Shown in pieces: positions 8,154 through 16,479 of a stretch of 64,000 bases of DNA (position 1 is the stretch's first letter; the number at the start of each line of letters is the position of its first letter). This DNA comes from Bernardetia sp. (lineage in GTDB: Bacteria > Bacteroidota > Bacteroidia > Cytophagales > Bernardetiaceae): contig JAHDBD010000001.1 of the NCBI GenBank assembly GCA_020630575.1, positions 248,001 to 312,000 on the forward strand, in the 5' to 3' direction. The notes beneath the pieces are model-generated. The model had not been told where the DNA came from. It worked only from the letters and a program-made list of their open reading frames with translations, and did no database searches. The position numbers and the translations under genes are program-made.

Positions 8154-10859
8154 ATGAATACGGAGAATAAAAATACTGAACTCCCTAAGTTTTTTGCAGT
8201 TGATAACTTAACAGAGTCTTTGCAAAACGAATTTGATAAAAATAAAATTCGTCAGCAGGTTGCTTATCGTACTTTAGGTGCTTTTGCTTCTGAGTTTCAT
8301 AGTCTTCCTGATGAGAATTTACTCAAAACGGCTATTCTGTCGCATCAAATTGTATTTCCTTTATTAGAAAATTTATTTTTTACGGAAGATTCTACTAGTT
8401 CAGACCCTAATTTTTTTATAAAATCAGATGTTGTTTTTCAAAAATTAGATGCTTTTTCTGTTTTCTTTAAGAATGGTTTTTTAGAGCAATGGAAAAAATA
8501 TTGTTTGTCATTAAAAGAAGTTTCAGTTAATTTTTCTAAAGCCGAAAAAGAACAAATTATTGTCTATTGGCAACGCAAATTTGAGGTGGGTGTTGCTCCT
8601 TTAGAGTTTTCAAATTTTATTCAACAATCTATCGCCAATCTTGAAGCTCCTTCACTCTATCAAGGCACTTTTTTTCAAGATATTCAGCCTTCTGTTGGTC
8701 AGTCTTATACGTGTACACTTTCTATTTGGTCGTATTATTTATGGAAAACAAGTCTAAATAATGGAGGTAAAAATGGAAGTAATTATAATACACCTCCTGT
8801 TTTTTGGGCAAATGCAGCTTATTTTGTAGATGTTCCAAAACAAACTTTACTTTTTGGTTCTCAAGAAAGTGAAGCTCAAGATTTTTACCGTTCGATTGAT
8901 TCTAATTATCATATCATTGTCGGAAATTCTTTCAAAACTAGTCAACAAAATCAGTTAATTTGTTCTGAAAAAACCAAAGATAAAACTAAAAATAATGAAG
9001 AGGTAAGTTTTGCAGCCATTGACAACCGTGTTATGGCAGCTTATACACCTATTTATGAAAAAAATGCCTTTTCTCCTGTGCCTTTGCGTTTTGTTCGTTG
9101 GGCAACTGACAGACTTACTGACAAAGGTGTTATTGCTGTTTGGCTTCCATCAGTTGTCTTGCATGCGCCTACTTATGAGGGTTTTAGAAGGCGAGTACAG
9201 GCAGAATTTGATAGTATTTATGTGATGGATTTGGAATACAAAAATGTAGAAAAAGAAAACCCTAGCAATATTGTAGAAGAAAAAACAGAGTTATCAAAAG
9301 ACAGTACAAAAGACTTTAGTGCAAAAGAAAATGAATCGGCTTTGCTTTTTTTGGTTCGGAAGAATAAAAATAATTATTCAAATGGTTTTCGTTTGGCACA
9401 TTTGCGTTCTCAATGTCCTGTGTTTTATTGGAAATCTACTAAGCCTTACAAATCTTTAAAAAACTTTGGAGAAGCTCTTTCTCGCACACAATTTCAAAAT
9501 TTATCGTTCAAAAAAGTAAGTCAGGCTGTAAATTATTGGATTGCACTTCCAGAAGATGACTTTTTGGGGTTTATGCCTCTTTCTCATAAAGTTACACAAA
9601 CGGCACAGTTTGCAGATGAAGAAACAGCTCTTTTCAAATGGGCATCTCCTGCACTTCTGACAGCTAGAGATGAGTGGATGTACGATTTTGATAAAACTAA
9701 TTTAGAAAAAAAAGCAAGTTATTTTAGTGAGAATTATGAAGAAGAGCGTCAAAAGTGGCATAATTCTGACCAAAGCGAACTCTTGCAAAATTTCTTAGGC
9801 GTGAAAAGCACAACCAATCTGACAGATAAAACTAAGATAAAATGGAATGCCGAACTGATGCAACGTCTAAAAAGAAATGAAAGCACCAATTATGATTCAT
9901 TTAAAATTCGTGAGGCTTCTTATCGTCCTTTTGTAAAGCAGTTTGTTTATGTAGATGAGGTAATTACGCATCGTCCGTATCAACAATTTCGTTTTTTTCC
10001 ACTTCAAAAAGAACAAACACCAAACCCAACTATTTGTGTGACAGTTCATAAGCAAGTTCCTTTAGTGGTTCATGCAACCAATTTTATTCCTGATAATGGT
10101 TATGGTGCAAGAGCGACACATACATTTGCAAAATACTTTTTTGATGAAGAAACAAAAGAGTTTAAAGAAAATATTACTGATTGGGCATTAGAGCAGTTTC
10201 GTCATCATTATTCTTCCAAACCTGTAAAGTTTAAAGCAAAGAATTTTAAGGAGTTGAAAAAGAGTTTGCAGTCTATGAAAGACAATCAAGAAGAGGCAAG
10301 AACACTAACCAAAGACACTATTTTTGCTTATATCTATGCCGTCTTGCACTCACCAGAATACCGTAAAAAGTATCAGAAAATACTTCATACCGAACTGCCA
10401 CGAATTCCGATGTATGAAGATTTTTGGAAGTGGGCAACGTGGGGAGAAAAGTTATTAAATCTGCATCTCAATTATGAAGATGTTACAATTTATCCTTTAG
10501 AGCGAGAAGAAAAAGAAGATAATGAGGAAGAACAAACAGAGAGTAAATCTAAGAAAAAAGCTATCTTGAAAGCTGACAGAGTTCGCAGCTTAGTTTGGAT
10601 TGATGAAACTACCTATCTGAAAAACATTCCAGAAGAAGCGTGGCATTATCGTTTGGGTGTTCGTTCTGCTTTAGAATGGGTTTTGGAACACCACAGCGAA
10701 CGAAAATTAAGAGATAAAACTGTAAAAAAAGCCGTTGAAGAAGGTATTTTTACTACGTATTCTTTTGATAATCAAAAAGAACAACTCATTGAGCTTTTGA
10801 GAAAAGTATGTAGAGTGAGTGTCGAAACGGTGGAGATTTTGAGAGAGATGGAGGAGTAA
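8154..10859 (+). CDS. Type ISP methyltransferase-like protein lacking the catalytic motif
   Basis: Related to the methyltransferase and target-recognition half of Type ISP (LlaBIII-like) restriction-modification enzymes, but probably not an active methylase. Of 901 residues, APLEFSNFIQQSIANL (near residue 160) matches the start of the methylase domain. RFVRWATDRLTDKGVIAVWL and FRRRVQAEFDSIYVMDL match the strands after motif IV. The C-terminal part (NITDWALEQFRHHY, then FAYIYAVLHSPEYRKKY, then ELPRIPMYEDF) is a textbook Type ISP specificity region. The NPPY catalytic tetrapeptide is replaced by NSFK (residues 258-261, in IIVGNSFK). No AdoMet-binding motif I is visible, and no helicase or nuclease domain is present. 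Charged insertions occur near residues 362-395 and 785-805. It stands alone between a DUF488 pair and a terminator, and a paralogue lies at 27.1 kb. A DNA-binding or regulatory role is inferred. Confidence 0.8.
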   Translation: MNTENKNTELPKFFAVDNLTESLQNEFDKNKIRQQVAYRTLGAFASEFHSLPDENLLKTAILSHQIVFPLLENLFFTEDSTSSDPNFFIKSDVVFQKLDAFSVFFKNGFLEQWKKYCLSLKEVSVNFSKAEKEQIIVYWQRKFEVGVAPLEFSNFIQQSIANLEAPSLYQGTFFQDIQPSVGQSYTCTLSIWSYYLWKTSLNNGGKNGSNYNTPPVFWANAAYFVDVPKQTLLFGSQESEAQDFYRSIDSNYHIIVGNSFKTSQQNQLICSEKTKDKTKNNEEVSFAAIDNRVMAAYTPIYEKNAFSPVPLRFVRWATDRLTDKGVIAVWLPSVVLHAPTYEGFRRRVQAEFDSIYVMDLEYKNVEKENPSNIVEEKTELSKDSTKDFSAKENESALLFLVRKNKNNYSNGFRLAHLRSQCPVFYWKSTKPYKSLKNFGEALSRTQFQNLSFKKVSQAVNYWIALPEDDFLGFMPLSHKVTQTAQFADEETALFKWASPALLTARDEWMYDFDKTNLEKKASYFSENYEEERQKWHNSDQSELLQNFLGVKSTTNLTDKTKIKWNAELMQRLKRNESTNYDSFKIREASYRPFVKQFVYVDEVITHRPYQQFRFFPLQKEQTPNPTICVTVHKQVPLVVHATNFIPDNGYGARATHTFAKYFFDEETKEFKENITDWALEQFRHHYSSKPVKFKAKNFKELKKSLQSMKDNQEEARTLTKDTIFAYIYAVLHSPEYRKKYQKILHTELPRIPMYEDFWKWATWGEKLLNLHLNYEDVTIYPLEREEKEDNEEEQTESKSKKKAILKADRVRSLVWIDETTYLKNIPEEAWHYRLGVRSALEWVLEHHSERKLRDKTVKKAVEEGIFTTYSFDNQKEQLIELLRKVCRVSVETVEILREMEE

Positions 10860-10882
10860 AATACCAATTTCATAGAAATTAC

Positions 10883-10923
10883 AAAAAAACCGAAATTCAA
10901 TAGATTTGAATTTCGGTTTTTTT
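10883..10923 (+). terminator. Strong Rho-independent terminator
   Basis: The perfect arms ACCGAAATTCAA and TTGAATTTCGGT have a 4-base loop, flanked by an A-run and followed by a long T-run. It lies 24 bases past the stop of the Type ISP-like gene. The symmetrical A/T flanks would let it work in both directions. Confidence 0.9.
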
Positions 10924-11279
10924 GTGAAAAATGATAAAGAAATTATAAGTAAAAATTCAATCCAATAATAAGACAGGTGAAGTTAGATTTAAAATATAAT
11001 TTTTTCTTTTTGATATTAATCGTATAATTTATTTGGTGTTTTTTTGATTAAGTATGCTTTAAATATAAAATGCACTTGTTTAGCAAAATTTATTTATTAT
11101 AAATATTTATGTGTTATAAAATAAATGCAAATTTTAAACTAAAAAAATATTTGATTGCTTGTGTAACATATAATAATAAGTTTATTTTGCACCTTCATTT
11201 TTTACAAATCATATTTATACACACTTACAATTTTACATATTTGTTACTCCCATAACTGTGCTTATTTAATCTAGCAAGA
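10924..11279. other. AT-rich intergenic region
   Basis: No gene, RNA or repeat is recognised. It is among the most AT-rich stretches of the window, with many TTTATT/AAATAT tracts. It should contain the promoter of the secreted barrel protein, but no convincing TAnnTTTG box was found close to the start. Confidence 0.5.
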
Positions 11280-11924
11280 ATGAAACACTTACTATTGACT
11301 TTTATTTTATGTGTATCCTTACAAAATATTATTTTAGCACAAAAACCAAAGTTAAACTCAATCGGTTTGGATTATGGTGGATATGCTGTTTTAGTTCCAG
11401 AAAGTGCTTCAATAGAAAATAGAAAAAATCCATATATGAACTCTTCTAGTAGTATAGTTGGTTTGTTTTATGAACGATTTTTGGAAGAAAAACCATTTAG
11501 TTTCAAAGCAGGAATTTATCTTAATAAACAATTCGAATCTGTTATTTCTTACCATTTTCCTGTAGAAGCTAGTGGGCGATTGATAGGTAAGGAATTAGAT
11601 AATCCTTTCTTTTTAGGATATACAGCAGGACTTAGCTATAATTCCATTAGTGAAATAGTAACAGGATTTGCTCTTATTCCTGAAGGAGTTTCTTATGATA
11701 TTTCCATTATAAAAAATTCTTACATAGTACCACACCTTGGTCTAAATACAGGAATTAATTTGAAAAAAATCAGATTGACAGGTTCTTTTTTATATCATCC
11801 TTTTGTACCAAAATTTGTGGAATATGAAACAAAATATCAAAAAGATGGACAAGAAATAATAGAGTATAGTAATAATAAATCTACAGGACTTTCCCTCAGA
11901 ATAGGATTAGGATATAGATTTTAA
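11280..11924 (+). CDS. Secreted outer-membrane beta-barrel-like protein
   Basis: Not assigned to a named family. Of 214 residues, the first 20 form a signal peptide (MKHLLLTFILCVSLQNIILA, cleavage before QKPK). The rest alternates hydrophobic and polar residues in short strands (NSIGLDYGGYAVLVP, FSFKAGIYLNKQFESVISY, KIRLTGSFLYHPFVPKF). It ends in LRIGLGYRF, and a terminal aromatic residue is the usual insertion signal of outer-membrane barrels. Length suits an 8-strand barrel. It is a single gene with terminators on both sides. A structural or adhesion role is possible, but nothing in the sequence specifies it. Confidence 0.7.
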   Translation: MKHLLLTFILCVSLQNIILAQKPKLNSIGLDYGGYAVLVPESASIENRKNPYMNSSSSIVGLFYERFLEEKPFSFKAGIYLNKQFESVISYHFPVEASGRLIGKELDNPFFLGYTAGLSYNSISEIVTGFALIPEGVSYDISIIKNSYIVPHLGLNTGINLKKIRLTGSFLYHPFVPKFVEYETKYQKDGQEIIEYSNNKSTGLSLRIGLGYRF

Positions 11925-11948
11925 ATAGTTTTTTACTATAATCAACAC

Positions 11949-11992
11949 ATAGAAAAGCCAAAATTCAAGCTATTGAGTTTTGGCTTTTCTAT
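11949..11992 (+). terminator. Rho-independent terminator after the barrel protein
   Basis: The arms ATAGAAAAGCCAAAA and TTTTGGCTTTTCTAT enclose a 14-base loop. It lies 25 bases past the stop. The 3' T-run is short, so efficiency is less certain. Confidence 0.7.
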
Positions 11993-12184
11993 GTAAAATA
12001 TATTTCAAAGTTTTATAAAACTCATTCAATTGTCTTTCTATAATTTGAGTATCAAATAAGGTTGTTTTTTTTTGTAAATTTGTATTCTTAATTTTAACTA
12101 GCAAATTTGAAATCGTTGGTATAATTACTGACAAAATTCGTTATTGCTTGTGTATTCATGAGCAACATCATATAAAACAACAAA

Positions 12185-12520
12185 ATGAAACAATCTGAAA
12201 TCCGTTTTAGTATAGAATTAGATGATAAAGACCTTCCTGAAAAGATATTTTGGAAAGCAAGTGATTCTGGACAACAACTTGAAGAAGCAAAAGCTATTGC
12301 TTTAGCTATTTGGGATAGTCATGAAAAAAACTGTCTTCGCCTAGACCTGTGGACAAAAGACATGCCTGTCGAAGAAATGAAAGGTTTTAGCATTAATATT
12401 TTGGGTGGAATGGCAGACACACTTCTGCGAGCTACCAATGACGAGTATATGGCACAAGAAATTCATCAACTTTGTGAAAAATTAGCTCTTTACTTGAAAG
12501 AAAGCCAACAAAATACGTAA
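12185..12520 (+). CDS. gldC: Gliding motility protein GldC
   Basis: GldC is a small protein needed for efficient gliding in Flavobacterium and relatives; its precise step is unknown, and it supports the type-IX-linked motility apparatus. This 111-aa product has the family's full length and its core pattern (KQSEIRFSIELDDKDLPEKI, then WKASDSGQQLEEAKAIALAI, then NCLRLDLWTKDMPVEEM, then NILGGMADTLLRATND). There is no signal peptide or membrane segment, so it would be cytoplasmic. It is not next to gldB as in Flavobacterium. A dispersed inverted repeat follows the stop, before the HNH-ATPase gene. The call is firm on sequence pattern. Confidence 0.9.
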   Translation: MKQSEIRFSIELDDKDLPEKIFWKASDSGQQLEEAKAIALAIWDSHEKNCLRLDLWTKDMPVEEMKGFSINILGGMADTLLRATNDEYMAQEIHQLCEKLALYLKESQQNT

Positions 12521-12537
12521 ACGTAATAAACTCCAAT

Positions 12538-12575
12538 GCCGTTGTTGGTGTTGTAGCACAACCGACACCAACAAC
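12538..12575. repeat. Dispersed inverted repeat (GTTGTTGGTGT family), copy 1
   Basis: GTTGTTGGTGT and ACACCAACAAC form an 11-bp perfect stem with a 13-base GC-richer loop. It lies between gldC and the HNH-ATPase gene, ending 12 bases before the latter's ATG, so the hairpin could affect translation of that gene. Copies occur near 21517, 25948, 33404 and, degenerate, 30127. Confidence 0.7.
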
Positions 12576-12587
12576 TAAATTAATTTT

Positions 12588-14678
12588 ATGATTTCAGTAC
12601 GAAAAAATCCAAATGATGTTCCTGCTATTTTACAATCTCCAGAAACTGAAAAAGTTATTCAGACGGTTTTGGAGATAGGAAAGTTTGTGGGGTATCCTCG
12701 TCTGGATATTTTGATGCATGAAGATGTTTTGGGCAAACTTCTTGAAATTCATTATAACAAATGTGCCTTTTGTGAAGTAGGAATTTCTATTGAAGAATCA
12801 ACTGCTTTTCTGACTCATTATCGTCCACCAGAACTGTATTATTGGTTAATTTATGAATGGACAAACCTTTTACCCGTTTGTGAAGAATGTAAACTCTATG
12901 AAGATAGTCAGTTTCCAATAATGAATAAGCACAAACGAGTAAAAACTCCACCAGAAGATAGAACTTTTTGGCGTGCCAGTTCAGATATTCATTTGGCAGA
13001 AGATCCTCTTATTATCAATCCCGAATTAGATGTTCCTGAAAAATATATTGCCATTGATAGAGAAGGAAATTTACAGCCTATAAAAAGAAATTTGCGTGCA
13101 GCTTCTACTATTACAGCCTATAAAATAAATATGGGTTCGTCAGCAGTAGCTCGTCATCGAATTATACGTGAAATTACTCAAAAACTCTATCAAGCTGCTA
13201 CTGACCTTTTAGAAAAAACAGTTCGTTATCCAGCACCACTTTCATTATTACGAGAGCATTTTGAGCCTGTTTTGACAGAACTAAATGCAATGGCTGCACA
13301 ACGAACACCCCATGCTATGTTGGGTAAAAATATGCTTTTCAATTTTGAATATTTTTTTATTGAAGAGTGTGAAGATTTTGAAGTGATGCGTGTTTTGGAG
13401 CAAGTTCAAGTTCATTTTATAGAGACAATTACACCTTTCTTGAATATTGATTTTCCAGAAGAGCAGCGAGCAAGTGAAGACAATACACTTATTTTGGAGT
13501 CTATGTTTATCAAAAATATACGCTGTTTTGACAAACTATCAATTGATTTACCTCATATTCATACAAAAGAGAATATTACACTTATTGTAGGTACAAATGG
13601 AACAGGAAAATCGACAATTTTGCAACTTATTGCATTAGGTCTTTCCAATATTCCTAAACCTCCAATTAATTATGGCTGGGAAAATGTTGTTCATGGCAAT
13701 AAGGATGCAGGACATTTAGTATTGCGTCTACAAGGGTTTGGAGAAGAAGTAAATATTAAGTTTAAGATTGATAAAAATGGAGTGATGAATACAGGAAGTC
13801 ATCGTCGTTATTTTGAAATAATACGTGAAAACTTACTGATTCTAGGATACAGTACAGGAAAGAGAGGAATGAAAAATTACGATTTTCAACACCGTACTTT
13901 TGCGCCTATTGCTTCTTTATTTGGTGAAAATGGCTTTTTAAAAAGTGAAGACGACCATAGTACCTATTTTTACATAGAAAATAATATTGAAGCCATTCGA
14001 AAAATAGTTAATCGTTTGCTTTCTCCTCCTCAAAATATTGCAGAGAGTGACCAAGATGAAAAGTTAGAGCAAGGACTTTTAGGATTGAATAAAGATGGAG
14101 ATTTTATTTTTCAAACTTCTGCTGGAGAAGCTCTCATTTCGGCTATGTCAGATGGTTTTCAGACTGTCTTTAGTTGGATTTTGGATTTGTGTGTACGAGC
14201 CATCCAACATCCTTTTGATTTACAACATCCAGAAAGTATACAAGCAATTGTTTTGATTGATGAAATTGATGTACATTTAAGTCCTAATTTGCAGCGCACA
14301 CTTATTCCTCGGCTTTCAGAGGTTTTTCCAAATACGCAGTTTTTGGTAGGCACACAAAGTCCATTTATGATTCAATCAATGTCTGCTAATAATGTTATTT
14401 CTTTAGAATGGGAAGATGAGCGAATTATTGCTCACCCTCTTTTGATGGAAGGAATGCCTTGGGCTTGGACAATCAGCGAAATTTTGGCTCGTCTTTTAGG
14501 AAGTGTAACCGAAATTTCGCCTATTATGGATGATTATTTGACTGAATTATCACAAGCTATTGGGAAAAATGATAAGCTCTATGCAGAGCAATTGTATCTA
14601 AAAGTAAAAAATGCACTCCCCAAACTAAGTCCATATCATGAGTATTTAGAAATAATAGCGAAAGACTATTTTGAATAA
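12588..14678 (+). CDS. HNH-type nuclease fused to AAA/ABC-type ATPase, Septu-like
   Basis: Candidate anti-phage effector. The 696-aa protein joins two parts that are separate genes (PtuB and PtuA) in Septu and in retron Ec78. Residues 50-105 form an HNH-like zinc nuclease: CAFC (C59, C62), HYRP (H77, R79), then NLLPVCEECK (C98, C101), as in the TIGR02646-type HNH family. Residues from about 315 form an ATPase: Walker A GTNGTGKST at 335-343, an SDGFQTVFSW signature-like loop near 522, and Walker B AIVLIDEIDVH at 553-563, followed by GTQSPFMIQS. All visible catalytic residues are intact. The order is nuclease first. It stands alone after gldC; no reverse transcriptase or second effector is adjacent. 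Domain calls rest on visible motifs, and the defence role is inferred. Confidence 0.82.
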   Translation: MISVRKNPNDVPAILQSPETEKVIQTVLEIGKFVGYPRLDILMHEDVLGKLLEIHYNKCAFCEVGISIEESTAFLTHYRPPELYYWLIYEWTNLLPVCEECKLYEDSQFPIMNKHKRVKTPPEDRTFWRASSDIHLAEDPLIINPELDVPEKYIAIDREGNLQPIKRNLRAASTITAYKINMGSSAVARHRIIREITQKLYQAATDLLEKTVRYPAPLSLLREHFEPVLTELNAMAAQRTPHAMLGKNMLFNFEYFFIEECEDFEVMRVLEQVQVHFIETITPFLNIDFPEEQRASEDNTLILESMFIKNIRCFDKLSIDLPHIHTKENITLIVGTNGTGKSTILQLIALGLSNIPKPPINYGWENVVHGNKDAGHLVLRLQGFGEEVNIKFKIDKNGVMNTGSHRRYFEIIRENLLILGYSTGKRGMKNYDFQHRTFAPIASLFGENGFLKSEDDHSTYFYIENNIEAIRKIVNRLLSPPQNIAESDQDEKLEQGLLGLNKDGDFIFQTSAGEALISAMSDGFQTVFSWILDLCVRAIQHPFDLQHPESIQAIVLIDEIDVHLSPNLQRTLIPRLSEVFPNTQFLVGTQSPFMIQSMSANNVISLEWEDERIIAHPLLMEGMPWAWTISEILARLLGSVTEISPIMDDYLTELSQAIGKNDKLYAEQLYLKVKNALPKLSPYHEYLEIIAKDYFE

Positions 14679-14760
14679 TTATTAATGTTGAATTACGAAT
14701 GAATAATTACTTTTTGTTCTCTTCATTTTAATTCGCTTAACATTTATAATTATATTTAAT

Positions 14761-14937
14761 TTAATAAAGAAATTCTTTTTGATTGAGTAAATAGCTTTCA
14801 TTTACCCATAAAATAGCACGGTGTTCGTCGTCAAATTTGCGAATCCATTTGAATCCTTTTTCTTTAAGTTGTTTCTTGTTTTTTGAAAAAAATGCAGTTA
14901 TTTTCCCTTTTTGGTCTTCTGTGGCAATAAAAATCAT
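14761..14937 (-). CDS. Small hypothetical protein, 58 aa
   Basis: An open frame of 58 codons with an ATG at 14937 and stop at 14761, in the space between the HNH-ATPase gene and the CapA gene. The product starts MIFIATEDQKGKITAFFSKN, continues KKQLKEKGFKWIRKFDDEHR and ends in QKEFLY. It is basic and soluble, with a balanced composition unlike random AT-rich frames. It is too short for a family call. It reads like a stand-alone small protein with a beta-hairpin followed by a helix. It is real by composition and placement only; expression is unproven. Confidence 0.5.
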   Translation of the reverse strand: MIFIATEDQKGKITAFFSKNKKQLKEKGFKWIRKFDDEHRAILWVNESYLLNQKEFLY

Positions 14938-15208
14938 TTAATTAGTGTTTTAGAAAAATTGAAGCACAAATGAGTAAGTAGTTATATCTTTTATAAAGGC
15001 AGACATAAATTCTTACTTCTTGTCAGTTAAATTACTGACACAGTCAATATACGAAATTTTATTTGTTTTTACAAGTTATAACCAAATTAAATTTTTATTA
15101 ATGTATAATTAACGTTTTTTGATTTTTATTAATCAATTATTTCTGACTAATTTTATATTTAAAATATTATTATTTATACTCACTATAAAAATCATTCCCC
15201 TAGTTTTT
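14938..15208. other. Intergenic region between divergent small gene and capA-like gene
   Basis: AT-rich, and presumed to hold both divergent promoters. No repeats or RNA seen. An in-frame TTG about 90 bases upstream of the CapA ATG was not accepted as a start. Confidence 0.4.
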
Positions 15209-16396
15209 ATGAAAATTCAAAAAATTCTCTTTCTCATTTTTTTCCTTCCTGCTATTAGTATTTCTCATTTTGGTTGTAGCCAAACAGATTATAAAGCGAC
15301 TCAAAATCTAAATAATACAAATGATTCTTTAGCTCTTATTAATGACTTGACCGATTCCTTAAAGCTAAAACTGAAAGATAGTCTGCTTTCCTCTGTAGCT
15401 GATAATTCAAAAAAACAAACTCTTCAAATTATTGGAGTGGGAGATATGATGTTTGGAACAAATTTTCCTTCTGCTGCCCATTTACCACCCAATCAAGGTA
15501 AAAAATTGATTTCAGAAGTAGACTCAATCCTAAAAAGTGCAGATATTACTTTTGGGAATTTAGAAGGTGTTGTTTTAGATAAAGGAGGACAAGTAAAACA
15601 CTGTTCAAATCCTGCTGTTTGTTATGCTTTTCGTATGCCTGAAAAATTAGTTGAAGATGTATTGAAACAAGGTGGGTTTGATGTAGTCAGTATTGCAAAT
15701 AATCATGTAGGAGATTTTGGAAATGAAGGACGAGAAAATGGTAAAAAATTCTTAGAAAGTATTGATGTAGAATATGCAGGTCTTACTTCGTGTCCTTATA
15801 CAATGTTCGAAAAAGAAGGAATAAAATATGGTTTTGCAGCATTTGCTCCTAATTCTGGAACAATGGATATTAGAGATATAAAAGCAGCTGAAGCAATTGT
15901 AAAAAAATTAAATGATTCTTGTGATGTTGTTATTGTTTCTTTTCATGGGGGAGCAGAAGGTAGAAGTAAACAGCATATAACACGCAAAACAGAAACTTTT
16001 TATGGCGAGAATAGAGGAAATGTGTATGCTTTCTCACACACTATGATTGATGCAGGAGCAGATATTATTTTCGGACACGGTCCTCACGTTACTCGTGCTA
16101 TGGAAGTGTATAAAGATAGATTTATAGCTTATAGTTTGGGGAATTTTTGTACGTATGACCGTTTTAGTTTGCGTGGAGAAAGTGGACTTGCACCAATTGT
16201 GAATTTGAAAGTTGATAACGAAGGGAAATTTATTTCTGGTCAGATTACACCAATTATTCAACTTGGGCGTGGTGGAGTTACTCTTGACAAACAGAAAAAA
16301 GTAATTCCAATCATTCAAAATCTCAATAAAACAGATATTCCAGAAGGAATCATTGAAATAACTGATGAGGGAGAAATTTTAATAAAAAAGAAATAA
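15209..16396 (+). CDS. CapA/PgsA-family lipoprotein, metallophosphatase-like fold
   Basis: Belongs to the CapA family, named for poly-gamma-glutamate capsule synthesis; many members outside Bacillus have unknown roles. I choose the ATG at 15209, giving 395 aa, because it is followed by a clean lipoprotein signal (MKIQKILFLIFFLPAI, then SHFGC with C at residue 19). The upstream in-frame extension is low-quality hydrophobic sequence starting with TTG. The domain spans about residues 70-350: GVGDMMFGTNFP near 75, FGNLEGVVLDKGG, SIANNHVGDFGNEG, VVIVSFHGGAEG, IFGHGPHVTRAMEVY and AYSLGNF. These D, N and H clusters fit the calcineurin-like metal site of the family. A terminator follows and is shared with the convergent rhodanese gene. 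No pgsB or pgsC neighbours, so a capsule role is unsupported here. Confidence 0.85.
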   Translation: MKIQKILFLIFFLPAISISHFGCSQTDYKATQNLNNTNDSLALINDLTDSLKLKLKDSLLSSVADNSKKQTLQIIGVGDMMFGTNFPSAAHLPPNQGKKLISEVDSILKSADITFGNLEGVVLDKGGQVKHCSNPAVCYAFRMPEKLVEDVLKQGGFDVVSIANNHVGDFGNEGRENGKKFLESIDVEYAGLTSCPYTMFEKEGIKYGFAAFAPNSGTMDIRDIKAAEAIVKKLNDSCDVVIVSFHGGAEGRSKQHITRKTETFYGENRGNVYAFSHTMIDAGADIIFGHGPHVTRAMEVYKDRFIAYSLGNFCTYDRFSLRGESGLAPIVNLKVDNEGKFISGQITPIIQLGRGGVTLDKQKKVIPIIQNLNKTDIPEGIIEITDEGEILIKKK

Positions 16397-16399
16397 TTA

Positions 16400-16438
16400 A
16401 AAAACGGTATTTGAATTCAAAAATCAAATACCGTTTTT
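16400..16438. terminator. Bidirectional terminator between capA-like and rhodanese genes
   Basis: The arms AAAACGGTATTTGA and TCAAATACCGTTTTT surround a short loop. It has A-run and T-run flanks on either side and lies between convergent genes, so it can serve both. Confidence 0.85.
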
Positions 16439-16479
16439 ACTTTTTAATTATAATTGTCTTTTACATATACCTTCTTTCT

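Noticed and set aside
8154..10859. An active restriction-modification enzyme
   Set aside because: NPPY is replaced, AdoMet motif I is not visible, and there is no helicase or nuclease domain.
15119..15208. N-terminal extension of the CapA protein from a TTG
   Set aside because: It would bury the lipoprotein signal behind 30 hydrophobic residues; the ATG at 15209 gives a clean lipobox.
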